A stretch of DNA of 45,910 bases from Liquorilactobacillus satsumensis DSM 16230 = JCM 12392 (GCF_001435195.1 NZ_AZFQ01000055.1:62126-108035); one strand, 5' to 3'; numbered from the stretch's first letter, positions 33,782 through 45,910 are shown. Numbers and translations are program-made. The notes: generated by a model from the letters alone, not told the origin.

Positions 33782-34321
33782 CTAGAATGGCAGATCGTCA
33801 TCAGAGATATCAATCTGTTTTCCATTATCCGCGAATGGATCGTTATTATTATTACCAGATTTAGGTGCATTGTTTTCAGTAGAATTTTTATTCACTGAAT
33901 TTCCAAACGGATTGTTTTCTGAATTATTAGTTGCTGGATTCCGAGAAGAATCTGAACCTTGCGTGTCATTGCCATGTTGTTGTTGATAACGCTCAGATTG
34001 CGAACGTGACTCAAGCAACGAAAAATTGTCAACAATGACTTCTGTCACATAGACCCTATTGCCCTGTTGGTTTTCATAAGAACGTGTCTGGATACGCCCA
34101 TCCACTCCAACTAGTGAACCTTTATGCGTGAAGTTTGCAAAATTTTCTGCAGACTTGCGCCAAATTACACAATTGATAAAATCAGCTTCACGTTCACCTT
34201 GCTGATTGGTAAACTGACGGTTGACAGCGACAGTAAATGTCGCAACTGCAACACCACTGGAGGTATAACGCAAATCGGGATCACGTGTTAATCGACCTAC
34301 AAGAATAGCTCTATTGATCAA
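33782..34321 (-). CDS. ssb: Single-stranded DNA-binding protein
   Basis: The 179-residue protein has the OB-fold (1-105; [19 protein letters not shown], then [15 protein letters not shown]), a Gln/Asn-rich linker and the acidic tip DISDDDLPF that recruits replication and repair proteins. It covers single-stranded DNA at the fork. It lies 23 bases after rpsF in the common operon. A normal, full-length member. Confidence 0.99.
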   Translation of the reverse strand: MINRAILVGRLTRDPDLRYTSSGVAVATFTVAVNRQFTNQQGEREADFINCVIWRKSAENFANFTHKGSLVGVDGRIQTRSYENQQGNRVYVTEVIVDNFSLLESRSQSERYQQQHGNDTQGSDSSRNPATNNSENNPFGNSVNKNSTENNAPKSGNNNNDPFADNGKQIDISDDDLPF

Positions 34322-34344
34322 TGTTCAGTTCCTCCTTCATGTGA

Positions 34345-34632
34345 TTAAGCTTCGCGCTTAACGATCATATGACGTAAAATTCCATCATTAATTTTAGCAA
34401 GACGGTCAAATTCATCGATTGCTTTTGCGTCATCAGCTTTAATATTTACAATATGGTAAGTACCTTCTGTAAAACCACCGATTTCGTATGCAAAACGACG
34501 TTTAGACCAGTCTTTTGAATCTACGACTTCAGCACCGTTGTCTTTCAAAATACCATCAAAGCGTTCTACCAAAGAATTCTTTGCGGCTTCATCAATTGCT
34601 GGGCTGATAATATAAGTAACTTCGTAAGTCAT
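34345..34632 (-). CDS. rpsF: 30S ribosomal protein S6
   Basis: The 95-residue ferredoxin-like protein carries [13 protein letters not shown] at the start and the later [18 protein letters not shown] and ILRHMIVK segments. It pairs with S18 in the ribosome. GGAGG lies before ATG 34632. It is the first gene of rpsF-ssb-rpsR; a 9-bp hairpin lies in its leader and may help control it, since in many bacteria the S6:S18 pair represses this operon. Confidence 0.99.
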   Translation of the reverse strand: MTYEVTYIISPAIDEAAKNSLVERFDGILKDNGAEVVDSKDWSKRRFAYEIGGFTEGTYHIVNIKADDAKAIDEFDRLAKINDGILRHMIVKREA

Positions 34633-34661
34633 GACTGTTTACACCTCCTTATGGACTATTG

Positions 34662-34682
34662 GCTCTTAACCTTGTTAAGAGC
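34662..34682 (-). promoter_or_regulatory. Hairpin in the rpsF leader
   Basis: The perfect stem GCTCTTAAC / GTTAAGAGC with a three-base loop lies 30 bases before rpsF. No T-run follows. It could be a leader control element; I do not see the CCG bulge expected of the known S6:S18 motif. Confidence 0.4.
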
Positions 34683-34818
34683 AAGGAAAGTAATCTAAAT
34701 CTATTTCGAGTTAGATACTAACGAAGAAGAATTATATCATTTATGGCACTGTAATGCAAGGCAATCCCGAAAAGCCCTCTGCTTTTAATTACGTGATTTT
34801 GCTCAAATTAGCCGAAAA

Positions 34819-37293
34819 TTATTCTTCTGTTTGTTCTTCGTCTGTTTCCTCACTGCTTGTTTCATCCGGCACAACCTTAGCCATTGTTGAAACTAGTGCT
34901 TCATCATCAACTCTAATCAAATGAACACCTAAAGTTGCACGCCCCGTAACTGAGACTGTCTGAATATTGAAACGAATCATTACACCCTTATTTGTAATCA
35001 GCATAATATCTTCGTCACCCTTGACTGTAGTTAACCCTGTCAGCGGTCCATTCTTAGTCGTAACGTTTGAGGTCTTGATTCCCTTGCCACCACGGCCCTT
35101 AATTGGATAATCTTTTGCAGGTGTTTGTTTGCCGTAACCATTTTCACTAACTACAAACACATGACTGTCTGGGTAAAGCACATCTACGCCAATGACATAG
35201 TCAGCTGGACGCAACCTGATTCCACGCACACCCGTAGCAGCCCTTCCCATTGAACGGACGTCTGTTTCCTTGAAACTCACAGCATAACCGAGATGAGTCC
35301 CTATAATAATATTTTGCGTGCCATCCGTAATGAGCACATTGATTAATTCATCATTATCTTTGAGCGAAACCGCCTTGAGTCCATTGCTACGAATATTGGC
35401 AAATTCTGCAACAGCCGTTCTCTTAGTAATTCCCTTTTTAGTAGTGAAGAAGAGATAGTACTCCTGTTCTTTCATTTCCCGCGAAATATTGATGACTGCT
35501 TGGATTTTTTCACCAGAAGCAATCCCCAGCAAGTTGATCACTGGAATTCCTTTAGCGGTCCGACCATATTCCGGAATTTCATACCCCTTCATGCGGTATA
35601 CTTTCCCCATATTAGTGAAAAACAGCAGTTCATCATGCGTCGAAGTTGTCACTAAGTGTTCAATAAAGTCATCGGCATGAACGCCCATTCCTTGAATACC
35701 ACGGCCTCCACGTCTTTGAGTTTTAAAATCGCTTGTCGGCAGACGCTTAATATACCCATTATGCGTAAGTGTCACAGCAACTTCTTCTTCCTCAATCAGA
35801 TCTTCATCCTCAATACTAAGAACTTCACCAACCATTAATTCAGTTCTACGTTCGTCTCCATATTTTTCTTGGATTTCCAGCAATTCTTCATAAATAATCT
35901 TGTCAATCCGCTCAGAATGTGCCAAAATATCGCGATAATCAGCAATTGCTGCAACCAATTTTTGGTACTCGTCTTCAATTTTTTCACGTTCCAAACCAGT
36001 TAAACGAACAAGGCGCATATCCAAAATTGCTTGGGCTTGTCGATCGGACAGTTGGTAGCCCTCAATTAAGCGTTTCTTTGCAATCTCGCCACTTTTAGAA
36101 CTACGAATAATATTAATAATTGCATCAATATGGTCAAGCGCGATCCGCAAACCTTCTAAGATGTGAGCTCGTGCCTGTGCCTTTTTTAATTCAAATTCTG
36201 TTCTGCGGCGAATCACGCTTTCTTGGTGCTCCAAATAATATGTCAAAATGTCTTTAAGACTCAAAATTTTGGGGGTTCCCTTTACAATTGCAAGCATATT
36301 GAACCCAAAGGTTGTTTGCATTAAAGTTAATTTGTATAAATTATTTAAAATAACTGAAGCGCTCATATCGCGTCTGACATCGATTGAAACTCGCATTCCT
36401 TCACGATCAGATTCATCTCGAATATCAGTAATTCCTTCGATTTTTTTCTCACGGGCAAGCTCGGCAATTCTTTCTATCAATTTAGCCTTATTCACCATAT
36501 AAGGGAGTTCATGAATAATAATTTGTTCTCGGCCATTTGCTTGTTGTTCGATTTCCACTTTAGCCCTAATTGTCACGGTCCCTCTGCCGGTTTCATAAGC
36601 TTTGCGAATTCCAGACTTGCCGAGCACAATTCCGCCAGTTGGGAAATCTGGACCTTTAATCGCCTCCATCAAATCGGCTGTCGTGGCATCCGGATTATCC
36701 ATCAAAATATGCAATCCTGAAATCACTTCTGCCAAGTTGTGCGGCGGGATATTAGTAGTCATTCCGACAGCTATTCCAGTTGCTCCATTGACAAGGAGAT
36801 TGGGAAACCGCGAAGGCAAGACAACTGGCTCTCTTTCTGAACCATCGTAATTTTCTTTAAAGTCAATCGTATCTTTATTAATATCACGAAGCATCTCGGT
36901 TGCAATTTTACTCATTCTCGCTTCCGTGTAACGCATCGCAGCAGCTCCATCGCCATCAACTGAGCCAAAGTTTCCATGACCATCAACCAGCATGTACCGA
37001 TAACTGAAATTCTGTGCCATCCGGACCATTGACTCATAAATTGCTGAGTCACCATGGGGGTGATATTTCCCCATAACGTCTCCCACAATTCTTGCTGATT
37101 TTTTATACGGCTTGTCAGGAGTGACGCCTAATTCATTCATACCGTATAAAATACGCCGATGAACTGGTTTTAATCCATCACGAACATCTGGAAGTGCACG
37201 CGCCACAATTACGCTCATCGCGTACTCCATAAAAGATGTGCGCATTACTCCCGACAAATCAGTCTGCTTAACTCGATTCGGTAGCTCTACCAA
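34819..37293 (-). CDS. gyrA: DNA gyrase subunit A
   Basis: The 824-residue subunit breaks and rejoins DNA. The catalytic tyrosine is Tyr122 (MRYTEARM). The quinolone region reads [10 protein letters not shown], with Ser83 and Glu87 in the susceptible-type state. The GyrA box appears as [10 protein letters not shown] (about 530), and six beta-pinwheel repeats follow. The C-terminal tail is very acidic. It starts at TTG 37293, with AGGAGG eight bases upstream. It follows gyrB across a 52-base gap that contains a Noc-type palindrome. Confidence 0.98.
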   Translation of the reverse strand: MVELPNRVKQTDLSGVMRTSFMEYAMSVIVARALPDVRDGLKPVHRRILYGMNELGVTPDKPYKKSARIVGDVMGKYHPHGDSAIYESMVRMAQNFSYRYMLVDGHGNFGSVDGDGAAAMRYTEARMSKIATEMLRDINKDTIDFKENYDGSEREPVVLPSRFPNLLVNGATGIAVGMTTNIPPHNLAEVISGLHILMDNPDATTADLMEAIKGPDFPTGGIVLGKSGIRKAYETGRGTVTIRAKVEIEQQANGREQIIIHELPYMVNKAKLIERIAELAREKKIEGITDIRDESDREGMRVSIDVRRDMSASVILNNLYKLTLMQTTFGFNMLAIVKGTPKILSLKDILTYYLEHQESVIRRRTEFELKKAQARAHILEGLRIALDHIDAIINIIRSSKSGEIAKKRLIEGYQLSDRQAQAILDMRLVRLTGLEREKIEDEYQKLVAAIADYRDILAHSERIDKIIYEELLEIQEKYGDERRTELMVGEVLSIEDEDLIEEEEVAVTLTHNGYIKRLPTSDFKTQRRGGRGIQGMGVHADDFIEHLVTTSTHDELLFFTNMGKVYRMKGYEIPEYGRTAKGIPVINLLGIASGEKIQAVINISREMKEQEYYLFFTTKKGITKRTAVAEFANIRSNGLKAVSLKDNDELINVLITDGTQNIIIGTHLGYAVSFKETDVRSMGRAATGVRGIRLRPADYVIGVDVLYPDSHVFVVSENGYGKQTPAKDYPIKGRGGKGIKTSNVTTKNGPLTGLTTVKGDEDIMLITNKGVMIRFNIQTVSVTGRATLGVHLIRVDDEALVSTMAKVVPDETSSEETDEEQTEE

Positions 37294-37328
37294 TGTCTCT
37301 GCCTCCTAAATTCTTGCAATCATGTATT

Positions 37329-37342
37329 ATTTCCCGGGAAAT
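37329..37342. promoter_or_regulatory. Noc-binding-type palindrome between gyrB and gyrA
   Basis: ATTTCCCGGGAAAT matches the 14-bp Noc site exactly. It lies in the 52-base gap, three bases after the gyrB stop codon, about 5 kb from oriC. Confidence 0.8.
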
Positions 37343-37345
37343 AGC

Positions 37346-40454
<3,109 letters not shown>

Positions 40455-40682
40455 TTACCTTGCCTTTTGTGCGCGCATTACAAAGGTTCCCACTGTGGGA
40501 ATCTCAACTTTGTCACCAGAATAGAGCTTGCGACCGCGTCGTTCGTCAAGTTGCTCATTAACTAGAACCTTGTTTTCTTGCAAAAACCATTTTGCTTGTC
40601 CCCCAGAAGAGATTACATCTGCAATTTTCAGCAACTGTCCGAGAGTTATATATGGTGTTTTTAGCAAAATTTCTTTACTCAA
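40455..40682 (-). CDS. yaaA: S4-domain RNA-binding protein YaaA
   Basis: The 75-residue protein is a single S4 domain: ITLGQLLKIADVISSGGQAK and VLVNEQLDERRGRKLYSGD. YaaA-type proteins lie between dnaN and recF in most Firmicutes and probably bind rRNA or tRNA; one was linked to 50S assembly. It starts at TTG 40682 with only a GGGCGGTG-like site, and its stop touches the recF ATG, so translation is coupled. Confidence 0.92.
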   Translation of the reverse strand: MSKEILLKTPYITLGQLLKIADVISSGGQAKWFLQENKVLVNEQLDERRGRKLYSGDKVEIPTVGTFVMRAQKAR

Positions 40683-40704
40683 CAGGCACCGCCCACTTTC
40701 TTAA

Positions 40705-40917
40705 TTATACTTTAATTATACCCTTTTTAAATTCAAATGACAATCGTAGATAGCCCTCAGAGCTTATATAAGCGTTTTTAATATCCCTTAATGGAATTAG
40801 ACTATCTACTAGGCAAAAACGCTCATTTTGAACAATACAAGGTTTAATGCGAGTTAATTTGTACAAGCTGCTTTGAACGAATTCTAAAAACAAAACATTT
40901 TGAGTATCAAAAGACAT
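40705..40917 (-). CDS. Small protein between dnaN and yaaA, PH-like
   Basis: The 70-residue frame lies 22 bases before yaaA. It has alternating short beta strands and ends LRDIKNAYISSEGYLRLSFE plus a basic tail, a pattern that recalls bacterial PH-like (bPH) domains; this is a guess from pattern. AAGGG lies directly before the ATG, a poor spacing. A strong terminator separates it from dnaN, so it may start the yaaA-recF-gyrB-gyrA transcript. I do not recognise a named family. Confidence 0.5.
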   Translation of the reverse strand: MSFDTQNVLFLEFVQSSLYKLTRIKPCIVQNERFCLVDSLIPLRDIKNAYISSEGYLRLSFEFKKGIIKV

Positions 40918-40965
40918 CCCTTGATAACTCTACTCAGCTTAGCAGGCTTTCTAGGCTGTTTAAGC

Positions 40966-41027
40966 AAAATAAACCAAAGGAAACAGAGCAAAACTTAAAT
41001 TTTTACTCAGTCCCTTTGGTTTATTTT
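40966..41027 (-). terminator. Terminator of dnaA-dnaN
   Basis: The 15-bp stem AAAATAAACCAAAGG / CCTTTGGTTTATTTT encloses a 32-base loop. It lies 89 bases after the dnaN stop. The run after the stem is TTTATTTTG. Confidence 0.75.
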
Positions 41028-41115
41028 GTAGTCTGTACATAAATATACTTTACTAGCAGTTTTTACCCAACATTTTTCCGTTAAGCTAATGCTTAATTTT
41101 TTAAGAAATAAAACA

Positions 41116-42255
41116 CTAGAATGTCCGTACAGGTGTGATTAACTGCACGAAATGTTCGTGGTCTTCACTTGGAACCAATGTAAATGGACGCAGTGGCAGC
41201 GTAAATGCCACCGTTACAGTGGTTTGGCCAAATGAACGTAATGCATCTTTCATATAATCCGGATTAAAGGATATTTCGATATCATTTCCTGTTAAATTCT
41301 GAAAATGCAGTTCTTCTTCCACATTGCCGACTTCCGGTGAATTCCCATAAATCGTAGCTTTTTGAACTGCTGTTTCCAGCACTAATTTAACAACATTATT
41401 TTGTCCTTCATGCGACAGCAAAGAGGCACGCTCGATCGCAGCTAAAAAGTCCGCAGCGTTAAATTCGATTGAAGTCTCTGCAGTTTTAGGGATCAAGCGT
41501 TCCGTATCAGGATAATTGCCTTCCAAAAGTCGTGAATAAAAAGTTGTTTTACCTAAATCAAATAAGACCTGATTTTCTGAAATGCGTAGACTGATCTTGT
41601 CAGCCTCTTCTGGAATCATTTTGGCTAACTCGTTTAAAGATCTGCCAGGAATGATGATGTCATAATTTGCATTTTGTGCAGCTGGCAGAGCAATTTTTCT
41701 TTGACTCAGGCGATGACTATCTGTAGCGACCGCTAATAATTCACCTTCTTTAATTACCAGATGGATTCCAGTTAAGATCGGGCGACTTTCTTGTGTAGAA
41801 ACTGCAATTACTGTTTGCCCAATCAATTGTTTTAACAGATCACCTTTGAATTCTAATTTTTCTTCCGCATCAATTTCAGGAAGCCGTGGATAATTATCAG
41901 CATCTAATCCCTTAATCGTGAAAGAAGCTGAACCAGAAGTGATTTCTGTTTGGTAATTTTCTGTAACTTCAAAAGTCATCGTTTTTTCTGGAAGTTTTTT
42001 AACAATTTCACTAAAAATACGTGCAGCTAAGACAATTTGTCCTGGTTGTTCGATTTGTAATTCTGCATTATCATCATCTGCTGCAATAAAAGTTTCGATT
42101 GAAATGTCGGCATCACTACCAGTTAAGGTTAAGCCGCGTGCTTCTAACTTGAGTTTTAATCCTGTCAAAATTGGAATAGTTGTTTTAGTCGAAATCGCCC
42201 TTTGAACATCTGATAAACTTTTTAGGAATGCTGTCCGGTTCACCGTAAATTTCAT
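41116..42255 (-). CDS. dnaN: DNA polymerase III beta subunit (sliding clamp)
   Basis: The 379-residue clamp has three similar domains of about 125 residues and the usual ends: MKFTVNRTAFLKSLSDVQRAIS and LPLRPFTLVPSEDHEHFVQLITPVRTF. It holds polymerase on DNA. AGGAGG lies six bases before ATG 42255. It is 163 bases after dnaA; that gap is the unwinding half of oriC. Confidence 0.99.
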   Translation of the reverse strand: MKFTVNRTAFLKSLSDVQRAISTKTTIPILTGLKLKLEARGLTLTGSDADISIETFIAADDDNAELQIEQPGQIVLAARIFSEIVKKLPEKTMTFEVTENYQTEITSGSASFTIKGLDADNYPRLPEIDAEEKLEFKGDLLKQLIGQTVIAVSTQESRPILTGIHLVIKEGELLAVATDSHRLSQRKIALPAAQNANYDIIIPGRSLNELAKMIPEEADKISLRISENQVLFDLGKTTFYSRLLEGNYPDTERLIPKTAETSIEFNAADFLAAIERASLLSHEGQNNVVKLVLETAVQKATIYGNSPEVGNVEEELHFQNLTGNDIEISFNPDYMKDALRSFGQTTVTVAFTLPLRPFTLVPSEDHEHFVQLITPVRTF

Positions 42256-42418
42256 AAGTTGCCTCCTGGTATATATAATTAAGAATAATTAAGTAAAGTA
42301 ATAGTAGTAGGTCCTGTTGATATTGTGGAAAACTAAAAATAAACCCAAAAATAATAAATATCCACATGTGGATATCCTGTGTATAACTACGCTTTTTACG
42401 CACAGCTTTCCACAGGCT
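42256..42418. other. oriC: oriC, dnaA-dnaN half, with DnaA-trio and AT-rich unwinding region
   Basis: Boxes are TGTGGAAAA (42324-42332), a back-to-back pair ATATCCACA/TGTGGATAT (42358-42375), TGTGTATAA (42378-42386) and CTTTCCACA (42406-42414). Read on the minus strand, TTTTCCACA is followed 13 bases later by CTA-CTA-CTA-TTA (42310 to 42299), the DnaA-trio. AT-rich DNA then runs to 42270. This order (box, GC-richer spacer, trio, AT-rich) is that of the B. subtilis unwinding element. Confidence 0.88.
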
Positions 42419-43774
42419 CTATTTTTTCAACTTTCCCTTCAAGTCACCGACTTCACGTTGTAGCTCACTATTATTGTCAAGTTCTGCTGAAATTTTTTCA
42501 TGCGCGTGAATTACAGTTGTATGGTCTTTACCGCCGAATTCATGTCCGATTTTTGGTAAAGATGCGTCAGTCAGTTCACGTGCAAGGTACATTGCAACTT
42601 GGCGTGGAAGCACAATGCTTTTAACCCGCTTTTTCCCTTTAAGATCACTGATTGAAATATGATAATACTTTGCAACTTTGTCTTGGATTACTGAAATTGA
42701 AATTTCGTTGGACTTGCCATTTAATTTCAAATTTTTCAAAGCATCCGCTGCCAGACTGGTTGTAATGGGCATATGGGTCATGGATGAATAGGCTTGAACC
42801 CGCACTAAAGCACCTTCCAGTTCACGAATGTTAGAGTCGATTTGGCCCGCAATGTAGCTTAGCGTATCGTCAGGGATTGCTGAATGATCGGCATTAGCTT
42901 TATTGCGTAAGATCGCAATCCGTGTTTCTAAATCAGGGGGGGTAATATCAACTGATAAACCCCATTTGAAACGTGAAACAAGCCGTTTCTGAAGCTTAGG
43001 AATTTCATTAGGCAAACGATCAGATGAAAGCACAATTTGTTTTTTGTCGTCATAAAGCGCGTTAAAAGTGTGGAAAAATTCTTCTTGCGTACCTTCTTTA
43101 TCGGCAAAAAATTGAATATCATCGACTAACAAAAGGTCGACACTCCGGTATTCTTTACGGAATTCTTCTTGTCTTTTTGTCTGAATCGAGTTGATAAAAT
43201 CATTTGCAAAAGCCTCGCTGGTTACATATTTGACCTTTGCATCAGGCCGATTTGTTAACATTTGATGACCAATGGCGTGCATCAAATGCGTTTTACCAAG
43301 ACCAACGCCACCGAAGAAGAACAACGGGTTATAGAGTGCACCAGGTTCTTCCGCCACAACTAAAGCTGCCGCATGTGCCATTTGGTTGCCTTTACCAATC
43401 ACAAATGTTTCAAAGGTATATTTGTCATTTAACTTTGTTTCCCGCATAAATGTTGGCCGTGAATCAACCGCGTTTTGACCTGTAGGTTGAGAAGTGGCAT
43501 AACGCGGCTTTTGCAACGGATTAGGCTCTTCCGGTAATTTTGCAATAATAGTGATTTTTTGACCAATTGAGGTTTCAATCATCGTCGCAGCCTGATTGCT
43601 TAAGTTTGCTTTCCAGTAGTCTTTATGTAATGCGGTCGGAACCTCAATTACCAATGTATTCCCAGAAAAAGCAACGGGTTTTACGGCTTTAAGCCAAGTG
43701 TTGTAGCTAATAGTTGAAAGCTTATTTTTAAATTCATCGCAGATATATTGCCATAAAGTTTCAAGATCAGGCAC
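42419..43774 (-). CDS. dnaA: Chromosomal replication initiator DnaA
   Basis: The 451-residue AAA+ initiator has domain I (1-85), a short linker II, an AAA+ domain with Walker A GGVGLGKT (155-162) and Walker [11 protein letters not shown], and domain IV with the box-binding motif [20 protein letters not shown]. It opens oriC with ATP. It starts at GTG 43774, with AAAGGAGG seven bases upstream. DnaA boxes on both sides allow self-regulation. Confidence 0.99.
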   Translation of the reverse strand: MPDLETLWQYICDEFKNKLSTISYNTWLKAVKPVAFSGNTLVIEVPTALHKDYWKANLSNQAATMIETSIGQKITIIAKLPEEPNPLQKPRYATSQPTGQNAVDSRPTFMRETKLNDKYTFETFVIGKGNQMAHAAALVVAEEPGALYNPLFFFGGVGLGKTHLMHAIGHQMLTNRPDAKVKYVTSEAFANDFINSIQTKRQEEFRKEYRSVDLLLVDDIQFFADKEGTQEEFFHTFNALYDDKKQIVLSSDRLPNEIPKLQKRLVSRFKWGLSVDITPPDLETRIAILRNKANADHSAIPDDTLSYIAGQIDSNIRELEGALVRVQAYSSMTHMPITTSLAADALKNLKLNGKSNEISISVIQDKVAKYYHISISDLKGKKRVKSIVLPRQVAMYLARELTDASLPKIGHEFGGKDHTTVIHAHEKISAELDNNSELQREVGDLKGKLKK

Positions 43775-44222
43775 AAAGAGACCTCCTTTCTATAAAATGT
43801 CGCTTTACATATTCTAGCATTTTTAAAAAAAGTTTTCCACAGGTACGTGTAAAACATAAAAACAGTTTGCACAGGACTGTTAATCGTTTTTGCACAGGAT
43901 GTGAAGAACTAAAAACTATGAAATTCTGCGTAGTTTTTCCACAAGCACCATGTCAACTGTTAAGCCTAATATAAAAGGATTTCAAAGACTTATGCACAGT
44001 TGAATGTAGAGCTGTGTATAAGTTGTTGACAGGGTGTGAATCTGTGTAAAGTTCTGTCGAACGTTTTGTGCACAGGGAAAAGTGTAGTTTGAGAAATCCA
44101 CAGGAGAAAGCGATTTCTAATTATATCTGTGGATAAGTTTTCGGTGGTTTTTGCGGCCTGATTTTTGAAAACAGCTTTTAATACAGTTTTTTTTGTGATA
44201 ACATAACTGAGTAAAACTCAAC
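43775..44222. other. oriC: oriC, rpmH-dnaA half, with many DnaA boxes
   Basis: Boxes seen: TTTTCCACA (43833-43841 and 43935-43943), GTTTGCACA (43865-43873), TTTTGCACA (43888-43896), TTATGCACA (43990-43998), TGTGTATAA (44013-44021), AAATCCACA (44094-44102) and the perfect TGTGGATAA (44128-44136). No gene is present; the dnaA promoter must lie at the left end. Together with 42256-42418 this makes a bipartite origin. Confidence 0.93.
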
Positions 44223-44251
44223 TTGACAAGAGATCTTTATTTTAATAAAAT
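44223..44251 (+). promoter_or_regulatory. Promoter of rpmH
   Basis: A perfect TTGACA and TAAAAT are separated by exactly 17 bases; the start codon is 52 bases downstream. Confidence 0.88.
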
Positions 44252-44303
44252 GTTAGTTATGATTGTCGAGTCCTATTACTCGATCAAGGAGGTGTAGAAT
44301 CTA

Positions 44304-44438
44304 ATGAAGAGAACATATCAACCTAAGAAACGTCATCGCCAAAGAGTGCACGGTTTCCGTAAACGTATGAGTACCAGCAACGGTCGCGCTGTTTTAGCAC
44401 GTAGACGTCAAAAAGGTAGAAAAGTATTGTCTGCATAG
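44304..44438 (+). CDS. rpmH: 50S ribosomal protein L34
   Basis: This 44-residue protein reads [20 protein letters not shown] at the start and ends [14 protein letters not shown], the invariant L34 pattern. AAGGAGGTG lies eight bases before ATG 44304. It lies just beyond oriC, divergent from dnaA, as in most bacteria. A terminator hairpin follows the stop at once and may reduce read-through into rnpA. Confidence 0.99.
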   Translation: MKRTYQPKKRHRQRVHGFRKRMSTSNGRAVLARRRQKGRKVLSA

Positions 44439-44439
44439 G

Positions 44440-44470
44440 CCACTGACCGTCAGTGGTCTTTTCTTTTTAA
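44440..44470 (+). terminator. Terminator/attenuator between rpmH and rnpA
   Basis: CCACTGA / TCAGTGG with a three-base loop is followed by a T-rich tract. It would lower rnpA-yidC expression relative to the abundant L34. Confidence 0.8.
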
Positions 44471-44504
44471 TACAGGAGTTTTGCAGGACACTGGGAGATG
44501 TATT

Positions 44505-44840
44505 ATGCGAAAATCATACCGTGTCAAAAAAGAAGCTGAATTTCAGAAGGTCTTCACCCAAGGCAAGTCGTATGCAAATCGACAATTTGTTGTTTACGTG
44601 TTAAGAAAATCTGATCAGCTTCATTTTCGAGTGGGAATATCAGTAGGAAAAAAAATAGGAAATGCTGTGGCGCGTAATTGGGTTAAACGTCGAATTCGGC
44701 AAAGCCTGACAGAACTCAAGCCCAAATTGCGGCAGGAAGTTGATTTCATTGTAATCGCTCGTCCTGCAATTTCGGGTGCGTCTATGGCCGAGACTAAAAA
44801 AAATTTAATGCATGTTTTGCGGTTAGCTCACATGTTATAA
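44505..44840 (+). CDS. rnpA: Ribonuclease P protein component
   Basis: The 111-residue basic protein supports the RNase P RNA in tRNA 5' maturation. It has the family start [16 protein letters not shown] and the conserved basic helix [15 protein letters not shown] start at ATG 44505 with GGGAG upstream; the frame is open eight codons earlier. It follows rpmH and precedes yidC by 29 bases. Confidence 0.97.
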   Translation: MRKSYRVKKEAEFQKVFTQGKSYANRQFVVYVLRKSDQLHFRVGISVGKKIGNAVARNWVKRRIRQSLTELKPKLRQEVDFIVIARPAISGASMAETKKNLMHVLRLAHML

Positions 44841-44869
44841 ATTCGGCTTTTTAAAGTGAGGGAAATGCA

Positions 44870-45703
44870 GTGAAAAAAGGGAAAAGAATCCTCACGCTGC
44901 TCAGTGTGATGGGACTAGTATTTATCTTATCCGGTTGCAGTACTTCAACTGTCACAGAGAACAGTTCTGGAATCTGGGATCATTACATTATTTGGAACTT
45001 CATTCAAGCGATTCAATTTTTGAGTAGACTATTTGGGAATAGCTACGGCTGGGGGATCATTATTTTTACGATCATCATCCGCGTTATTTTATTACCATTG
45101 ATGTTCTACCAAACAAAGAGTATGCGCAAAACGGCTGAATTGCAGCCTAAGTTGAAGGCTTTACAAAAGAAGTATTCAACCAAAGATGCAGAAACACAGG
45201 CTAAATTGCGTGAAGAACAACAGAAGCTCTATGCACAGGCGGGTGTAAATCCTGTTGCTGGGTGCCTACCGTTGGTTGTACAGATGCCAATTTTGATTGC
45301 GCTGTATCAAGCGATTTTACGGTCGCAAGCGCTGAAGACGGGTTCGTTCTTATGGATGCAGCTTGGTGAACGCGATGCTCTCTTTGTTTTACCAATTTTA
45401 GCTGCTATCTTTACTTTCGCTACCTCTAAGTTGAGTGTCATGTCGCAGCCGGAACAAAATGGCATGACGGCAGCAATGACCTATGGGATGCCGATTTTCA
45501 TTCTGTTTACAGCGATTTCTTTACCATCAGCATTGTCGCTGTACTGGGTCGTTGGAAATGCCTTTTCAGTTCTTCAAACGCTTTTACTGAACAATCCTTT
45601 TAAAATAAATAAGGAACGTGAAGAAAAAGAACAGGCGCAACGTTCGCGCAAGAAAGCTCTTGAAAAAGCGAAGCGCAGGGCCTATAAGGGTAAAAGAAAA
45701 TAG
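44870..45703 (+). CDS. yidC: Membrane protein insertase YidC (SpoIIIJ/OxaA type), lipoprotein
   Basis: The 277-residue insertase has a lipoprotein signal (LSGC, lipid-bearing Cys23) and five further membrane segments. The YidC core includes WGIIIFTIIIRVILLPLMFY, with the groove Arg in IIRVILLP, and PVAGCLPLVVQMPILIALY. The tail is very basic and may bind ribosomes. It starts at GTG 44870 with GTGAGGGA upstream. No jag gene follows in the remaining 200 bases; a terminator does. Confidence 0.96.
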   Translation: MKKGKRILTLLSVMGLVFILSGCSTSTVTENSSGIWDHYIIWNFIQAIQFLSRLFGNSYGWGIIIFTIIIRVILLPLMFYQTKSMRKTAELQPKLKALQKKYSTKDAETQAKLREEQQKLYAQAGVNPVAGCLPLVVQMPILIALYQAILRSQALKTGSFLWMQLGERDALFVLPILAAIFTFATSKLSVMSQPEQNGMTAAMTYGMPIFILFTAISLPSALSLYWVVGNAFSVLQTLLLNNPFKINKEREEKEQAQRSRKKALEKAKRRAYKGKRK

Positions 45704-45766
45704 AAAATATTCCTAGTTGAGGAATTAAGTCTGGTGGCAATAAGTAGATTATGTCGTTGGAATCGC

Positions 45767-45795
45767 GGAGTTGATTAAGATCAGCTCCTTTTTTT
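45767..45795 (+). terminator. Terminator of rpmH-rnpA-yidC
   Basis: The stem GGAGTTGAT / ATCAGCTCC (one G:U pair) with a four-base loop is followed by seven T. Confidence 0.88.
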
Positions 45796-45852
45796 GACTT
45801 TAAAATATTAGATTAAGGTGCTCAGCTTGTTTTTTAACACAGATTTGCAATC

Positions 45853-45910
45853 AAAAAGGGGGCTGTGACAAAAGTTAAATTTTGTCACAGCCCCTCTTTT
45901 ATTCCGGATA
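45853..45910 (-). repeat. Family A intergenic repeat, partial copy 5 at the window edge
   Basis: The hairpin GGGGCTGTGACAAAA / TTTTGTCACAGCCCC (about 45859-45894) is followed by CTCTTTTATTCCGGATA, as in copy 3, and is cut by the window end. The orientation is inverted, as in copy 3. Confidence 0.85.

Noticed and set aside
34769-34786. Short AAAAGC / GCTTTT stem after gyrA as terminator
   Set aside because: Stem of six pairs with a weak following T-run; too weak to call.

Overview
The window is origin-proximal chromosome of a low-GC Gram-positive bacterium, most likely a member of the Lactobacillaceae. The evidence is the block rpmH / dnaA-dnaN-yaaA-recF-gyrB-gyrA-rpsF-ssb-rpsR, followed by pnuC, gdpP-rplI-dnaB, purA and walRKHIJ-htrA-rlmH. 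Strong GGAGG ribosome sites, consensus parS and Noc-type palindromes and AT-rich intergenic DNA fit the same group. I cannot name the genus. The window is drawn backwards relative to the usual numbering: dnaA and nearly all core genes are on the minus strand, and rpmH-rnpA-yidC leave the origin on the plus strand.

Layout. About 0.1-10.2 kb is accessory: a DtxR-like regulator with a 45-residue companion, a DUF975-like membrane protein, an OFA-family MFS transporter, an XRE regulator leading a YxlE/YxlF/YxlG-like membrane-protein and ABC-transporter operon, a baeRF-family protein and a D-2-hydroxyacid dehydrogenase. About 10.5-18.6 kb is the wall-stress block walR-walK-walH-walI-walJ-htrA-rlmH, with a DnaA-box cluster in front of rlmH. 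About 18.8-25.6 kb is mixed: a vitamin B6 kinase with an ECF S component, tRNA-Lys(CTT), two small poorly known genes, an aldo/keto reductase, tRNA-Asn(GTT), a metallophosphoesterase/5'-nucleotidase, an acyl-CoA thioesterase and a 39-residue protein. About 26.4-42.3 kb holds nucleotide metabolism and replication genes: purA, dnaB, rplI, gdpP, pnuC, rpsR-ssb-rpsF, gyrA, gyrB, recF, yaaA and dnaN. About 42.3-44.2 kb is the bipartite oriC on both sides of dnaA, with DnaA boxes and a DnaA-trio motif. The window ends with rpmH, rnpA and yidC.

How it works together. The left part is one replication arm. Essential genes point away from oriC, while most accessory genes (MFS, XRE/ABC, dehydrogenase, B6 genes, reductase, thioesterase) face the fork. 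Chromosome-organisation signals are dense: three parS sites (one forming the centre of a perfect 36-bp palindrome), two perfect Noc-type palindromes, and a DnaA-box cluster about 32 kb from oriC.

The least explained content is intergenic. I see three families of structured repeats. Family A has at least five copies, each carrying a GGGGCTGTGACAAAA / TTTTGTCACAGCCCC terminator hairpin and, where complete, a second long hairpin; it lies at 3' ends of genes and at both edges of the window. Families B and C are shorter or more diverged. Two genes, htrA and the thioesterase, have a good Shine-Dalgarno sequence placed too far from the start codon, with a hairpin in between that would bring it close. 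No transposase, prophage, CRISPR array or rRNA gene is visible.
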